Below, one piece after another: positions 7,111 to 15,958 of a DNA stretch of 64,000 bases. The stretch is taken from NCBI RefSeq assembly GCF_006861655.1, contig NZ_SESI01000003.1, positions 309,633-373,632 of the forward strand, given 5' to 3'. The stretch is from Halonotius roseus. GTDB lineage: Archaea > Halobacteriota > Halobacteria > Halobacteriales > Haloferacaceae. Made by a program: the position numbers and the translations under genes. Under the pieces are notes generated by a model. That model made no database searches. It saw nothing but the letters and a program-made list of their open reading frames with translations, and had not been told where the DNA came from. The first letter of the stretch is position 1; the number at the start of each line of letters is the position of its first letter.

Positions 7111-8262
7111 TTACAGGAAGCCGCCCTCAACGAGGCGATCGACCGCTTCGCGGAGTCGCTCTTCGCTGGCAGCGTAGGAGATTCGCGCGTAGCCGGGCGC
7201 GCCGAAAGCACTGCCCGGAACCGTGGCGACGTGAGCCTCCTGAATCGCCTCCTCACACCACGTCTGATCGTCATCGTCGACAGGGATCATCATGTAGAAC
7301 GCGCCGTCGCCGACCGGGACATCGACGCCGTGCTCGGCGAAGAGGTCGGCCAGCATATCGCGTCGCTCGCGGAACGCCTCGCGCATCTCGACGACCGAGT
7401 CGTCGGTGCGCTCCGAGAGGGCTTCGAGGCCGGCGTGTTGGACGAAGTTGACCGCACAGGAAACAGAGTGGGAGTGAAGCTTGCCGGCCTGATCGATGAG
7501 GTCTTGGGGGGCGTGGATGTAGCCGAGCCGCCAGCCGGTCATCGAAAACGCCTTCGAGAAGCCGTTGAGCGTGATTGTCCGGTCTTCCATCCCCTCAAGG
7601 GAGCCCAGCGAGGTCGGCTCGACGCCGTAGGTGATCCGCTCGTAGATCTCATCCGAGATGACGGCGAAGTCGTGTTCGACCGCGAGATCGCGGACGCCTT
7701 CGAGGGCTTCGTCGGAGTAGACCGCGCCGGTTGGGTTCGACGGCGAGTTGACGACGAGGAGTTCGGTCTCGTCGGAGACAGCGTCGGCGAGGTCGTCAAG
7801 ACCGGGTTCGAGTTGGAAGCCGTACGGCGAGAGATCAACGCGGTTGAGCGAGCCACCCGACAGTTTGACCATCGCCTCGTAGGAGACCCACGCCGGATCA
7901 AGGAGGACGACCTCGTCGCCGTCATCGATCAGCGTATTGATCGCCTCATAGAGACCCTGTTTCCCGCCGGGGGTGACGATGATCTCGTCGGCGTCGGCGT
8001 CGATCCCCTGTCCGGTGAGTTTCTCGGCGAGAGCCTCCCGGAGTTCGAGAATCCCGTTCGAGGACGTGTAGCCCGTGTGCCCGGCGTCCATCGCTTCCTT
8101 GCCGGCCTCGATGATGTTGTCGGGCGTCGGGAAGTCAGGCTCGCCGACCGAGAGATCGACGACATCGATCCCCTCGGCTTCGAGTTCACTGGAGAGGTTG
8201 CTGATCGCCAGCGTCGCGCTCGGTTCGACCCGCTGGACGCGGTCTGCGAACTCCATGTTCAT
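7111..8262 (-). CDS. class I PLP-dependent aminotransferase (aspartate aminotransferase-like)
   Basis: 383 residues. The fold-type I motifs are complete: SVGEPDFPTP near 38, the SPSNPTG loop near 173-179, ISDEIYERI with D204 facing the cofactor, and NGFSKAFSMTGWRLGY with K237 as the Schiff-base lysine, followed by the phosphate/carboxylate arginine segment. These enzymes transfer amino groups between aspartate-like donors and 2-oxoglutarate. Its start overlaps the end of ribH by 4 bp (ATGA), so the two form an operon. The exact amino acid specificity is not decidable here. Confidence 0.9.
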   Translation of the reverse strand: MNMEFADRVQRVEPSATLAISNLSSELEAEGIDVVDLSVGEPDFPTPDNIIEAGKEAMDAGHTGYTSSNGILELREALAEKLTGQGIDADADEIIVTPGGKQGLYEAINTLIDDGDEVVLLDPAWVSYEAMVKLSGGSLNRVDLSPYGFQLEPGLDDLADAVSDETELLVVNSPSNPTGAVYSDEALEGVRDLAVEHDFAVISDEIYERITYGVEPTSLGSLEGMEDRTITLNGFSKAFSMTGWRLGYIHAPQDLIDQAGKLHSHSVSCAVNFVQHAGLEALSERTDDSVVEMREAFRERRDMLADLFAEHGVDVPVGDGAFYMMIPVDDDDQTWCEEAIQEAHVATVPGSAFGAPGYARISYAASEERLREAVDRLVEGGFL

Positions 8263-8663
8263 GGTAGTACCTCGACCATGTCCACGGCGGCGTTTACCGC
8301 TTCCGCTCCCTTGTCGGCGCGCTCGCGGGCCTCCGCCCCGCTCATCCCCGGCCCGCTGACGCCGAAGGTCACCGGCGTATCCCGATCGAGGCTCACGTCG
8401 GTCAGTCCCTGTGCGGCGGCGTCGGCGATCACCTGATCGTGGTCGGTGTCACCGGTGACGATCGCGCCGATGACGGCGACAGCGTCGATGCCCTCGCGGC
8501 GGGCGAGGCGGTCGGCCGCCAGCGGCGCGTCGTAGGCTCCGGGTACTTCCAGTACATCGCTGAGTTCGGCGTCACGCTCGGCGGCCGCATCCTCGGCGGC
8601 GGCTCGCATCTCCGTGGTGACCGCGCTGTTGAATTGGGCGACCACCAGTCCCAAACTGGTCAT
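8259..8663 (-). CDS. ribH: 6,7-dimethyl-8-ribityllumazine synthase
   Basis: 134 residues, the usual archaeal length. Signatures are the N-terminal LGLVVAQFNSAVT, the substrate loop EVPGAYDAPL and GAIVTGDTDHDQVIADA, whose histidine corresponds to the catalytic base. The enzyme condenses 5-amino-6-ribitylaminouracil with dihydroxybutanone phosphate in riboflavin synthesis and normally forms pentamers or 60-mer shells. It is first in a two-gene operon with the aminotransferase. Confidence 0.92.
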   Translation of the reverse strand: MTSLGLVVAQFNSAVTTEMRAAAEDAAAERDAELSDVLEVPGAYDAPLAADRLARREGIDAVAVIGAIVTGDTDHDQVIADAAAQGLTDVSLDRDTPVTFGVSGPGMSGAEARERADKGAEAVNAAVDMVEVLP

Positions 8664-8732
8664 GGGTGAGGGTGGGTCGGTTCGGCAAAAGAACTACCGT
8701 TCGACAGCGATCGCGGGCCCTTTTGCTCGGCG

Positions 8733-9947
8733 ATGGATAGCGTCTGTGTGTCGCTCGACGCAGGCCCTGACAGTCGCCACGGCTGGCTGATCGCTACCGT
8801 CGGCGCGGTGGCGATGGTGTTCACCTTCGGGACGCCGCTCTCGTATGGCATCTTTCGGGAGCCCTTCAGCAACGCCTTCGGGATCGCGCCGGTCGCGCTG
8901 TCGACGGTGTTTTCGGTCATGTTGTTCACCTTCTTTATCGGCTCGGGAATCGTCGGCGTGCTGTCGGTACGGTGGCCCGCGCGGGCGGTGCTGCTGGCCG
9001 CGGCGGCCGCGACCGGGCTGACCGCCCCCGCGCTGTACGTCCTTGATTCGTATCTTGGCCTGCTCGTCGTCTTTGCGGTGTTAGGGTTGGCACTCGGCAC
9101 GCAGTTCGTCGTCGTCGCCTCGGTTGTCCCCCGGTGGTTCGAACGGCGACGCGGCGCGGCGACCGGGCTGATCTTCGTCGGCAACGGGCTGGGGCTGTTC
9201 GTGTTGCCGCCGATCTGGCAGATCGCCATCGCCGACTTCGGTGTCCGACAGGGGTTTCTGGCGATCATGTCGGTGACGACGCTCACATTTCTGGCCGCCG
9301 GCCTGCTGTGTCGACGCCCGCCGTGGGTCGAGGAAGCGTCGACGACGATCGGCGATCTGGTCGGCTGGGTCGGCGGGCTGGCCCGAACCCGCCAGTTCCA
9401 GTATCTCTTTGTCGGCATCGGGTTGGCCTTCGCGTGGTATCAGCTGCTGGCGGCGTTCGCCGTCGACCTCTTTGCGTCCCGCGGGCTGAGCGAGACCGCG
9501 GCGTCGACCGCCTTCGGGCTGATCGGCGGCGTGAGCATCATCTCCCGGATCGGCGGCGGCTACCTCGGCGATCGGCTGGGCTCGCGGCGGGCGTTTTTAC
9601 TCTCGCTTGGCTGTGCCACCGCCGGGCTCACGCTGCTGGCCGCGCCGTCGCCGGGGCTGTTGATCGGCAGCGTCGGCCTCATCGGTCTCGGGTTGGGTGG
9701 CTGTGCGACGCTGTACATTCCGGTGTTGCTGACGGTCTACCCGCCGGAGAAAGATACCGCCGTCATCGGCGTGTTCAACGTTGCTGCCGGGGTCGGCTCG
9801 CTGGTGATGCCGCCGCTCGGCACCGCGACCATCGCCGCCACCGACGGCTACACCGTGGCGATCCTCCTGACGGCGGTGTTGACACTGATCGCCTTCGGGC
9901 TGATCGTCGCGGGAACGGAGCGACCAGAATTAATGAAGAGAGGGTGA
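8733..9947 (+). CDS. major facilitator superfamily transporter
   Basis: 404 residues with about 12 hydrophobic helices. Two halves are visible, split by the cytoplasmic loop around RRPPWVEEASTT (about residue 195). The loop VPRWFERRRGAATGL after helix 4 and GYLGDRLGSRRAFLLSLG after helix 8 are the MFS loop signatures (G-x-x-x-D-R-x-G). The pattern resembles the oxalate/formate or monocarboxylate antiporter subgroup. Substrate unknown. It is divergent from ribH. Confidence 0.88.
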   Translation: MDSVCVSLDAGPDSRHGWLIATVGAVAMVFTFGTPLSYGIFREPFSNAFGIAPVALSTVFSVMLFTFFIGSGIVGVLSVRWPARAVLLAAAAATGLTAPALYVLDSYLGLLVVFAVLGLALGTQFVVVASVVPRWFERRRGAATGLIFVGNGLGLFVLPPIWQIAIADFGVRQGFLAIMSVTTLTFLAAGLLCRRPPWVEEASTTIGDLVGWVGGLARTRQFQYLFVGIGLAFAWYQLLAAFAVDLFASRGLSETAASTAFGLIGGVSIISRIGGGYLGDRLGSRRAFLLSLGCATAGLTLLAAPSPGLLIGSVGLIGLGLGGCATLYIPVLLTVYPPEKDTAVIGVFNVAAGVGSLVMPPLGTATIAATDGYTVAILLTAVLTLIAFGLIVAGTERPELMKRG

Positions 9948-10056
9948 ATTCATTTTATCCAAATATTATATCTAAGATAGTAGATATTTACTGTCTATTT
10001 TTGTTACGATCACTCTTTTTTAGTAACTCCTACAGATCAGTCGAGATGGAGTTCCA

Positions 10057-10473
10057 ATGAGCTTAGCATTAGCCATCACAGGAGCGGTACCGCTCCAAGA
10101 AAGTGGAGGACTACTCGGTGGTATCGGACTCATAGTAGGACTACTGCTGTTTTTCGCCGTGTTTCTCATCCCCGCAGTTGGGATGTGGAAGGCGTTTGAG
10201 AAAGCAGATAAACCCGGATGGGGAGCCTTTATTCCGTTTCTCAACATCTTTTATCTCCTCGACATCGCCGACAAACCGACGTGGTTCATCATCTTGTTTG
10301 TGATCCCTGTGATCAATTTCGTGGCAGCAGCCGTCGTCTTCATCGATGTCGCCAAAAACTTCAAAAAAGGGCCGGGGTACGGTATTGGGCTGACGATATT
10401 GCCTTTCCTGTTTTGGCCGCTGCTCGGGTTCAGCGACGCAAAATACGTCGGTGATACCTCAGCTGGTGTATAG
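10057..10473 (+). CDS. DUF5684-like membrane protein
   Basis: 138 residues with four predicted helices. The central stretch PAVGMWKAFEKADKPGWGAF, then IPFLNIFYLLDIADKPTW, is typical of the DUF5684 family, often mis-labelled signal peptidase-like; no catalytic Ser/Lys dyad is seen. The C-terminus has a KNFKKGPGYGIGLTILP repeat-like motif. The 110 bp upstream are strikingly AT-rich with short palindromes and T runs. It precedes another small membrane protein on the same strand. Function unknown. Confidence 0.75.
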   Translation: MSLALAITGAVPLQESGGLLGGIGLIVGLLLFFAVFLIPAVGMWKAFEKADKPGWGAFIPFLNIFYLLDIADKPTWFIILFVIPVINFVAAAVVFIDVAKNFKKGPGYGIGLTILPFLFWPLLGFSDAKYVGDTSAGV

Positions 10474-10572
10474 AACTACGGTGAAAGTTGCCCTCCACTG
10501 AGTTATTACCAGGTTATTTCTGAACAGTCACAAGAGCGTGGGTTTTTCCCGATGAGACGTGCGTGCTGACGT

Positions 10573-10875
10573 ATGGACACTGATTCCCTTACTGATCAGT
10601 ATTCGACTCTCGTATGGCTAGCCGCGATCCTCGTCGGATTGTTAACCCTCCCGATCGGCCTTCTCGTGCCAGCATACTTCTACATCAAGGCTGACAGAGG
10701 CGAAGGAAAATCCCAGAGCGCGCTGGAGATCTGGACGGTGATCCTCACCGGCATCCTTGGGATCGCCGCGGTCGAACTCGGCGGGCGGAAAGGAGCGAAG
10801 ATCCTCTGGGGGATCCTCGCAGCCCTGTTCGTGGTGTCGATCCTCGGTGGGATCGCGTTGTTCGCGCTGCTGTAA
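10573..10875 (+). CDS. small membrane protein
   Basis: 100 residues from ATG 10573. Helix 1 spans about residues 12-36 (LVWLAAILVGLLTLPIGLLV), followed by the polar loop YFYIKADRGEGKSQS. A second helix is at about 48-66 and a third at the C-terminus (about 76-99). An upstream ATG at 10554 runs into a stop after five codons, so it cannot be the start. No known family recognised; probably an integral membrane protein of unknown role. Confidence 0.65.
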   Translation: MDTDSLTDQYSTLVWLAAILVGLLTLPIGLLVPAYFYIKADRGEGKSQSALEIWTVILTGILGIAAVELGGRKGAKILWGILAALFVVSILGGIALFALL

Positions 10876-10955
10876 TCCGCTTCGACCAAGCAAAACACAT
10901 CCCAGCCGCGACTGAGTACACCACGGTTCCCGCAACCGAGATATCGTGTCTCGCC

Positions 10956-12101
10956 TCAGTCGCCGCCGACTGATTCCTCTGCTGTCGGTGACTCACGCTG
11001 CTCGCTGTCGTCGCTGCCAACGACATCGGCGGCAGCCCCGAACTTCGATTTGAGCCACCCGTCAACCGAGTACGGGCCAGCCCCGGTGATCAACAGCGCG
11101 GAGACCAGCCCGAACAGCGAGATGTGGGCGACGACCGGATCGTCCGGCAGCCCGAACAGCGTCGTCACGAACAGCCCGAAGGCGACAAGCGAGAACCCCC
11201 GCGTGAACGCCCCAAAGATGAACATCACGCCGACGAGGGCTTCGGTCAGCCCGGCACCGATCACCCAAAGTTCCGGCTCGACGGGGACGACGGCCGTCAG
11301 ATTGTATTTCTCGACGACTGCCAGCGATGCACCAGGCCGCAGGAGCTTCTGGCTGATCCCAAGGTAGATGAACGCAACGCCGATCCCACCCCGCAGCAGC
11401 GTCGGCACCAACGCGGTGTAGGGTTCGATCCGCTCGGCAAACGGCACCGCAACCCGGCGGTAGAAGGGATCGAAATCGGAGTAGACGGTGCGATCGTCGT
11501 CAGCCATCCGAGCGATCATCGCGTCAGCACTCGGCCGGCCACCGCCGAGTAAGGCGATCGCCAGCAAGCCAGGGATATACTCGAAGGCCAACAACAGCCC
11601 TGGCTCCGATGGCAACACGGCCAGATAGATCAGCAGGGTGCCGACGGCGACGACCCGTGTCGCCAACCCGAACAGCAGGAGAAAGCCGACGCTGATCCCG
11701 AACAGCCGGAGGGCGGTCGGATACGGCAGCTCGACAGCCGGGCTGAAGAAGTAGCCGCCGAAGCCCGCGCCGATCATCGGCATCCCCATGCTCAGCCGGA
11801 ACAGCCACGGAAGGAGATCCCTGTAGTCGTCCATGATCGCCCGAAAGGCGGCGATGTCAGCCGGAAACGGCCGGACGTAGAGATAGACGGCCAAGCCGGC
11901 GACGATGGCGAGAAAGCCGCCGAGTAACACGGCGACGATGAACGGCGTCGTCAGCGCGTCGGTCAGGAAGGCGACAACATCCTGTGGCTCGCCGCCGGGC
12001 GTGACGTACTCGATGTGGGCGGCCGCCGACCCAACAAGGAAGTGGGCGGCGACAAGGAGGGCGGTCAGGGCTCCAACCACGCGACGAAAGCGGTAGTGCA
12101 T
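10956..12101 (-). CDS. DoxX-family membrane protein with N-terminal hydrophobic leader
   Basis: 381 residues. The N-terminus (about 8-28) is a signal-like hydrophobic segment ending SAAAH. Several helices follow, among them LLFGLATRVVAVGTLLIYLA, and a C-terminal module LLRGGIGVAFIYLGISQKLL that is characteristic of DoxX/DoxD-type quinol-oxidase-associated proteins. The acidic tail (about 355-381) is soluble. A likely role is membrane redox chemistry or thiosulfate/quinone metabolism, inferred only from the family. It is on the opposite strand from both neighbours. Confidence 0.8.
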   Translation of the reverse strand: MHYRFRRVVGALTALLVAAHFLVGSAAAHIEYVTPGGEPQDVVAFLTDALTTPFIVAVLLGGFLAIVAGLAVYLYVRPFPADIAAFRAIMDDYRDLLPWLFRLSMGMPMIGAGFGGYFFSPAVELPYPTALRLFGISVGFLLLFGLATRVVAVGTLLIYLAVLPSEPGLLLAFEYIPGLLAIALLGGGRPSADAMIARMADDDRTVYSDFDPFYRRVAVPFAERIEPYTALVPTLLRGGIGVAFIYLGISQKLLRPGASLAVVEKYNLTAVVPVEPELWVIGAGLTEALVGVMFIFGAFTRGFSLVAFGLFVTTLFGLPDDPVVAHISLFGLVSALLITGAGPYSVDGWLKSKFGAAADVVGSDDSEQRESPTAEESVGGD

Positions 12102-12377
12102 ACCGTATATATGGACGTGAACCTCCTAATACCACCGGTCGAGAGCGTGGGCTACGCCGTGACTGCGCATCGATGCGTGTCGTTAGATGGATGGTTCCCG
12201 GCACGCTGGGGGGTCTCACAAGCATCGATCAGCATCGTTGGGTTCCTCTCCATCGCACAGCGTCACGACCCGTTTCGACACCACCGGAAGAGCAACCCCT
12301 CACCGACTGTCGAACCGACTCCCCTACTGACTGCCGGGACGGTGGAATTAATACTCTCGTAGTGCATACCACAGGTA

Positions 12378-12854
12378 GTGAGTGTCAATATCGAACGGCG
12401 GCGTGACGGGCCGGGTGAGACAGATCACGTCGACCGCGCGTGGCAACTCAAAGAGCGCATCCACCGCCAGGAGGGTGTTCTCAAACAGCGACGCGGCTTC
12501 TTCACCGATGCCTACCGGCGGGCGGCAACGCTGCTGTATTTCGAGGATGAGACACTCGTCGCCTTTGGCTCGGTGCGGCGTGACGGCTACATCCTGTTTT
12601 TGGCTGTCGCCCCCGAAGCTCGCGGACAGGGGTACGGCGAACGGCTGGTCGCCGAGATCGCCGAGGAGCACACAACGATCACCTGTCATGCCCGCACGAG
12701 CAACGAATCGGCGTTGGGGTTCTATCAGCATCTCGGCTTCGAGATCGACCGCCGGATCGACGGCTACTACGAGGACAACGGCGACGCCTACTATCTCAAG
12801 CTCGGCGAGCAAGACGGGATCCGCAAGCGACTCTCGGAGTTTTTGCGGCGATAG
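12378..12854 (+). CDS. GNAT-family N-acetyltransferase
   Basis: 158 residues from GTG 12378 (start MSVNIERRRDGPGE). The acetyl-CoA pyrophosphate loop is visible as LAVAPEARGQGYGERLVAEI (R/Q-x-x-G-x-G/A near residue 80), followed by the ARTSNESALGFYQHLGFE strand-helix of motif B. GNAT enzymes move an acetyl group from acetyl-CoA to an amine of a small molecule, peptide or protein. The acceptor is not predictable. It sits alone between DoxX and the ribosomal operon. Confidence 0.88.
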   Translation: MSVNIERRRDGPGETDHVDRAWQLKERIHRQEGVLKQRRGFFTDAYRRAATLLYFEDETLVAFGSVRRDGYILFLAVAPEARGQGYGERLVAEIAEEHTTITCHARTSNESALGFYQHLGFEIDRRIDGYYEDNGDAYYLKLGEQDGIRKRLSEFLRR

Positions 12855-12931
12855 GGTGGCTGTCGACCCCGTCGACACCGGGGGTTTTGCGACCGCCCAT
12901 GTGATATCCTCACGTGGGGGCGACGGAACGC

Positions 12932-12942
12932 ACCATTTATAC
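12932..12942 (+). promoter_or_regulatory. TATA box of the L21e-RpoF operon
   Basis: CCATTTATACC preceded by a purine-rich BRE-like GGAACGCA; its centre is about 34 bp from ATG 12971, giving a leader of only a few bases. Confidence 0.6.
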
Positions 12943-12970
12943 CCCGACGCGGACAACCGCCGGTACTACT

Positions 12971-13264
12971 ATGCCAAGTTCAAACGGGCCCCTCAACACG
13001 ACACGCGGCAAACTCTCAAATCCACCCCGAGAGAGCGGTACTTCCCCGCCACAGCGAGCGATCGAAGAGTTCGATGTCGGCCAAAGCGTCCATCTGACGC
13101 TCGATCCGAGCGTGCCGGAGGGTCGCTTCCACCCGCGATTTAACGGCCACACCGGGAAGGTCACCGGCACCCAGGGCAGTGCCTACACCGTGTCGATCAC
13201 CGACGGCGGCAAAGAGAAGACGATCATCGCCCGCCCGGCCCACCTGCGCGCCCAAGAGGAATGA
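12971..13264 (+). CDS. rpl21e: 50S ribosomal protein L21e
   Basis: 97 residues from ATG 12971. The start [20 protein letters not shown] and the middle segment [20 protein letters not shown] are near-invariant in haloarchaeal L21e. The open frame extends further upstream, but the TATA box and conserved start fix the ATG. L21e is an archaeal/eukaryotic large-subunit protein. Its stop overlaps the start of rpoF in an ATGA, so both are translated from one mRNA. Confidence 0.97.
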   Translation: MPSSNGPLNTTRGKLSNPPRESGTSPPQRAIEEFDVGQSVHLTLDPSVPEGRFHPRFNGHTGKVTGTQGSAYTVSITDGGKEKTIIARPAHLRAQEE

Positions 13265-13617
13265 CGATCTTCAAGGAGAAGCTCGACGAGGAGTATATCA
13301 CCATCTCCGAGGCGAAGTCGCTCCTCAACGAGGTCGAAGACGAGCGTGCCGATGACGAGGAGCGCGACCTGCGGTATGAGCTCGCCCGCGCCATCGAACA
13401 CGTCAACCGACACGCGGTTTTGGAGGCCGAGGAGTCCCGCGAACTCGTCGACGATCTCCGTGAGCTGGATAAGGTCTCCGAGGAGATCGCCCACCGGATC
13501 GCCGACCTGCTGCCCGAGGATCGCACCGAGCTGCGGGCGATCTACGCCAACGAGCGGTTTTCGCTCGACGGCGAGGAGCTCGACGACATCCTCGACGTTG
13601 TCGCCAAATACGTCTGA
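13261..13617 (+). CDS. rpoF: RNA polymerase subunit F (Rpb4 homologue)
   Basis: 118 residues. [17 protein letters not shown] at the N-terminus and the helical C-terminal half with [17 protein letters not shown] are typical of archaeal RpoF/Rpb4. The subunit pairs with RpoE (Rpb7) to form the polymerase stalk that binds emerging RNA and aids initiation and termination. It overlaps rpl21e by 4 bp, an arrangement conserved in archaea. RpoE is not encoded nearby. Confidence 0.95.
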   Translation: MTIFKEKLDEEYITISEAKSLLNEVEDERADDEERDLRYELARAIEHVNRHAVLEAEESRELVDDLRELDKVSEEIAHRIADLLPEDRTELRAIYANERFSLDGEELDDILDVVAKYV

Positions 13618-13655
13618 GTCACTCACCGCAGGCACCGACCGCACCGCGGAGGCGA

Positions 13656-13667
13656 TTTTTTAAATAG
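13656..13667 (+). promoter_or_regulatory. TATA box of the DUF655 gene
   Basis: TTTTTTAAATAG, about 27 bp before ATG 13689, fits a leaderless transcript; the T run may also end the upstream rpoF transcript. Confidence 0.55.
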
Positions 13668-13688
13668 CTCGTTTGCGTACGTATCGCT

Positions 13689-14285
13689 ATGTCCAACACC
13701 GAGGACGATGCTAGCGAGCCCGAGGCTTCGAGCCGCGAGGCCGTGATCGTCGATTACCTCCCCCACGGCCGGCCCGACGATACCCGCCCGCAGTACCAGA
13801 AGGCGTCGCTGGCCTACGCCCTCGAAACCGGGAGCTTCGAGCTGTTGGAGTTGACCCTCACCGAGGACGCCGACGTGAACATCGTCGACCGGATCCCCAT
13901 CGACGACGGGGCCGAGGACTCGGTGATCGAGGAGGTCACCACCATCAAGTACGACGATCTCTCGAACTCCGCGGTCTCGGAGCTCGAATACGCCATCGAA
14001 GCCATCATCGACGCCGACGAACAGCGGTTCGTCGATTTCTACAACGACGCCCAGCCGATCAGTCTCCGGCTCCACCAGCTGAATCTGCTGCCCGGGATCG
14101 GCAAAAAGCTCCGTAACAAGATCATCGATAAGCGGAAACGCCAGCCATTCGAGAGCTTCGAGGATCTCTCCGACCGCGTCGGCGGCCTCCACAACCCGAG
14201 GGAGGTGATCGCCGAACGGATCATGGAAGAGCTCCGCGATGAGGATCTGAAATACAAGATCTTCGTCCGCAACGACGACGCGTAG
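13689..14285 (+). CDS. DUF655 protein, predicted RNA-binding with helix-hairpin-helix
   Basis: 198 residues. An acidic N-terminus is followed by a DUF655 domain (about 20-190). The helix-hairpin-helix motif LNLLPGIGKKLRNKIID near residue 137 and the following ERKRQPFESFEDLSDRVG-like stretch are characteristic. The family is archaeal and conserved next to the rpl21e-rpoF-ksgA genes, suggesting a role in rRNA or ribosome biogenesis; biochemical activity is not established to my knowledge. Confidence 0.88.
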   Translation: MSNTEDDASEPEASSREAVIVDYLPHGRPDDTRPQYQKASLAYALETGSFELLELTLTEDADVNIVDRIPIDDGAEDSVIEEVTTIKYDDLSNSAVSELEYAIEAIIDADEQRFVDFYNDAQPISLRLHQLNLLPGIGKKLRNKIIDKRKRQPFESFEDLSDRVGGLHNPREVIAERIMEELRDEDLKYKIFVRNDDA

Positions 14286-14405
14286 CAGTTCCCAGCACCA
14301 ACGACAAGGACGACAGCCACGCGCCGACAACGACGACAGTCGCATACACCGCTCGCGGCGACAGCAAAACGGGACGTTTAGGCAGCCCGCAGCAAACTCT
14401 GTGGC

Positions 14406-15272
14406 ATGACTCGCTCCGAACCGCCCGGGAGCCGCGATCCCGACGCGCTGATTCGTCGGGCCGGCGACCGCGGCAACCCGGATTTCGACCAGCATTTTCT
14501 CGTCGACGACCGCGTCGTCGACCGGATTCCGGATTATCTACCGGCTGACGCCGACCGGGGTCACATCCTCGAAATCGGCGGCGGGCCGGGCGTCCTCACC
14601 GACCGGCTGCTCGCGGTCGCCGACCGCGTGACCGTTATCGAGCGCGACCCCACGTTCGCCGCCCACCTCCGCGAGGAGTTCACCGACGCCATCGACAACG
14701 ATCGGCTGACCGTCATCGAAGGCGACGCGCTTGAGGTCGATCTCCCGGCTGCGACCGCCTGCGTGTCAAATCTCCCGTACAGCGCGTCCAGCGAGATCGC
14801 GTTTCGGCTGTTGCCGCTCGGTATCCCGCTGGTGTTGATGTTCCAACAGGAGTTCGCCGAGCGGATGGTCGCCGCCGTCGGCGAGGACGACTACGGCCGG
14901 CTGTCGGTGAGTGCCCAACACTACGCCGACTGCGAGATCGTCGAATCGGTGCCGAACACCGCCTTCGATCCCCAGCCAGCCGTCCAGAGCGCGCTCGTCC
15001 GGTTGACGCCGCGCGATCCCGAGTACAGCGTCGCCGACGAGGAATTCTTCCTCCGATTCGTGAAGGCGATCTTTACCCAGCGGCGGAAAACGATCCGCAA
15101 CGCGATCCGCAACACGGCCCACATCTCCGGGCTGGACGACGCCGACGCCGTGGTTGAGGCGGCCGACAAGGAACTGCTCGGCCGGCGGGCCGGCAACGTC
15201 GCACCAGCCGAGTTCGCCGGGCTCGCACAGACAGCGGTCGACCACGGCTTCGATGCATCCGACGATGGATAA
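14406..15272 (+). CDS. ksgA: 16S rRNA dimethyladenosine transferase
   Basis: 288 residues. The SAM-binding motif is ILEIGGGPGVLTDRLL (about 49-64), the acidic ribose-binding residue is in VIERDPTFA, and the catalytic motif IV is CVSNLPYSASSEIAF (N-L-P-Y). The C-terminal domain has the AIFTQRRKTIRNAI rRNA-contact segment. KsgA dimethylates two adjacent adenosines near the 3' end of 16S rRNA during late small-subunit assembly. It is followed, with an 8-bp overlap, by a HemK-like methyltransferase. Confidence 0.95.
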   Translation: MTRSEPPGSRDPDALIRRAGDRGNPDFDQHFLVDDRVVDRIPDYLPADADRGHILEIGGGPGVLTDRLLAVADRVTVIERDPTFAAHLREEFTDAIDNDRLTVIEGDALEVDLPAATACVSNLPYSASSEIAFRLLPLGIPLVLMFQQEFAERMVAAVGEDDYGRLSVSAQHYADCEIVESVPNTAFDPQPAVQSALVRLTPRDPEYSVADEEFFLRFVKAIFTQRRKTIRNAIRNTAHISGLDDADAVVEAADKELLGRRAGNVAPAEFAGLAQTAVDHGFDASDDG

Positions 15273-15885
15273 CGTCGATAGCGACGACAACAGCGACAGC
15301 GACAACGACCGCCCGTCGCTCGCCGAGCAGCGCGGCGTCGACGGCCACGTCTACCAGCCTGCTGAGGACTCCGCGCTGCTGGCGAAGGCAGCGATTGGCG
15401 ATATGACCGCACCCGGCCGCGTCCTCGAAGTCGGCACGGGTTCGGGGTGGGTCGCCGAACAGGTCGCAAGCGAGACCGACGCCCGCGTCGTCGGCAGCGA
15501 TCTCAACCCCCACGCCTGCCGGCAGGCCCGCGAGCGCGGCGTCGAGGCCGTCCGCGCCGATCTGGTCGCGCCGTTCGCCGCTGACGGGTTCGACGCAGTG
15601 CTGTTCAATCCACCCTATCTCCCGACCGAACCGGACAATGAGTGGGACGACTGGATGGAACACGCGCTTTCGGGCGGCACCGACGGCCGCCGGCTCATCG
15701 TACCGTTCCTCGACGACGTGGGACGGGTGTTGACCGCCGATGGCGCGGTCTATCTGCTTGTCAGTAGCCTCACCGGCTACGAGATCGTCGTCGACCTCGC
15801 GGAAGAGGCCGGCTTCGAGACAGCCGAAGTTGCACAGGAGTCGTACCCATTCGAGGTGCTCTCGGTGCTGCGGCTGACACGGTGA
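15265..15885 (+). CDS. HemK/Mtq2-type protein (or RNA) methyltransferase
   Basis: 206 residues from ATG 15265; an in-frame ATG at 15253 is equally possible. The protein has a short acidic head, then VYQPAEDSALLAKAA and the SAM motif VLEVGTGSGWVAEQVA. The catalytic motif FNPPYLPTE (N-P-P-Y) marks N5-glutamine or similar methyltransferases. In archaea and eukaryotes this class (Mtq2) methylates the GGQ glutamine of release factor aRF1. The gene overlaps ksgA, so both are likely translated together. Substrate assignment is by family only. Confidence 0.85.
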   Translation: MDNVDSDDNSDSDNDRPSLAEQRGVDGHVYQPAEDSALLAKAAIGDMTAPGRVLEVGTGSGWVAEQVASETDARVVGSDLNPHACRQARERGVEAVRADLVAPFAADGFDAVLFNPPYLPTEPDNEWDDWMEHALSGGTDGRRLIVPFLDDVGRVLTADGAVYLLVSSLTGYEIVVDLAEEAGFETAEVAQESYPFEVLSVLRLTR

Positions 15886-15919
15886 GAGGCGATAAATTAC
15901 TTTCAGACATATTTTGACT

Positions 15920-15931
15920 TAGTAAATATTA
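15920..15931 (+). promoter_or_regulatory. AT-rich promoter of the methionine synthase operon
   Basis: TAGTAAATATTA lies about 33 bp before ATG 15959 within an AT-rich stretch that contrasts with the GC-rich genes around it; the likely start site leaves a leader of about 5-10 nt. Confidence 0.5.
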
Positions 15932-15958
15932 AGCAGCCGAATCACCAACTTTGAACAG

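Noticed and set aside
9948..10056. AT-rich palindrome TATCTAAGATA and T runs as a possible replication or integration site
   Set aside because: Only one palindrome and no repeats or orc1/integrase gene nearby; it is more simply the terminator and promoter zone between the MFS and DUF5684 genes.
12102..12377. Possible gene or RNA between the DoxX and GNAT genes
   Set aside because: No frame with haloarchaeal codon bias, no stem-loop pattern of a known RNA; the TATATA near 12106 is too close to the DoxX start to serve it as a normal TATA box, so I leave the interval as non-coding.
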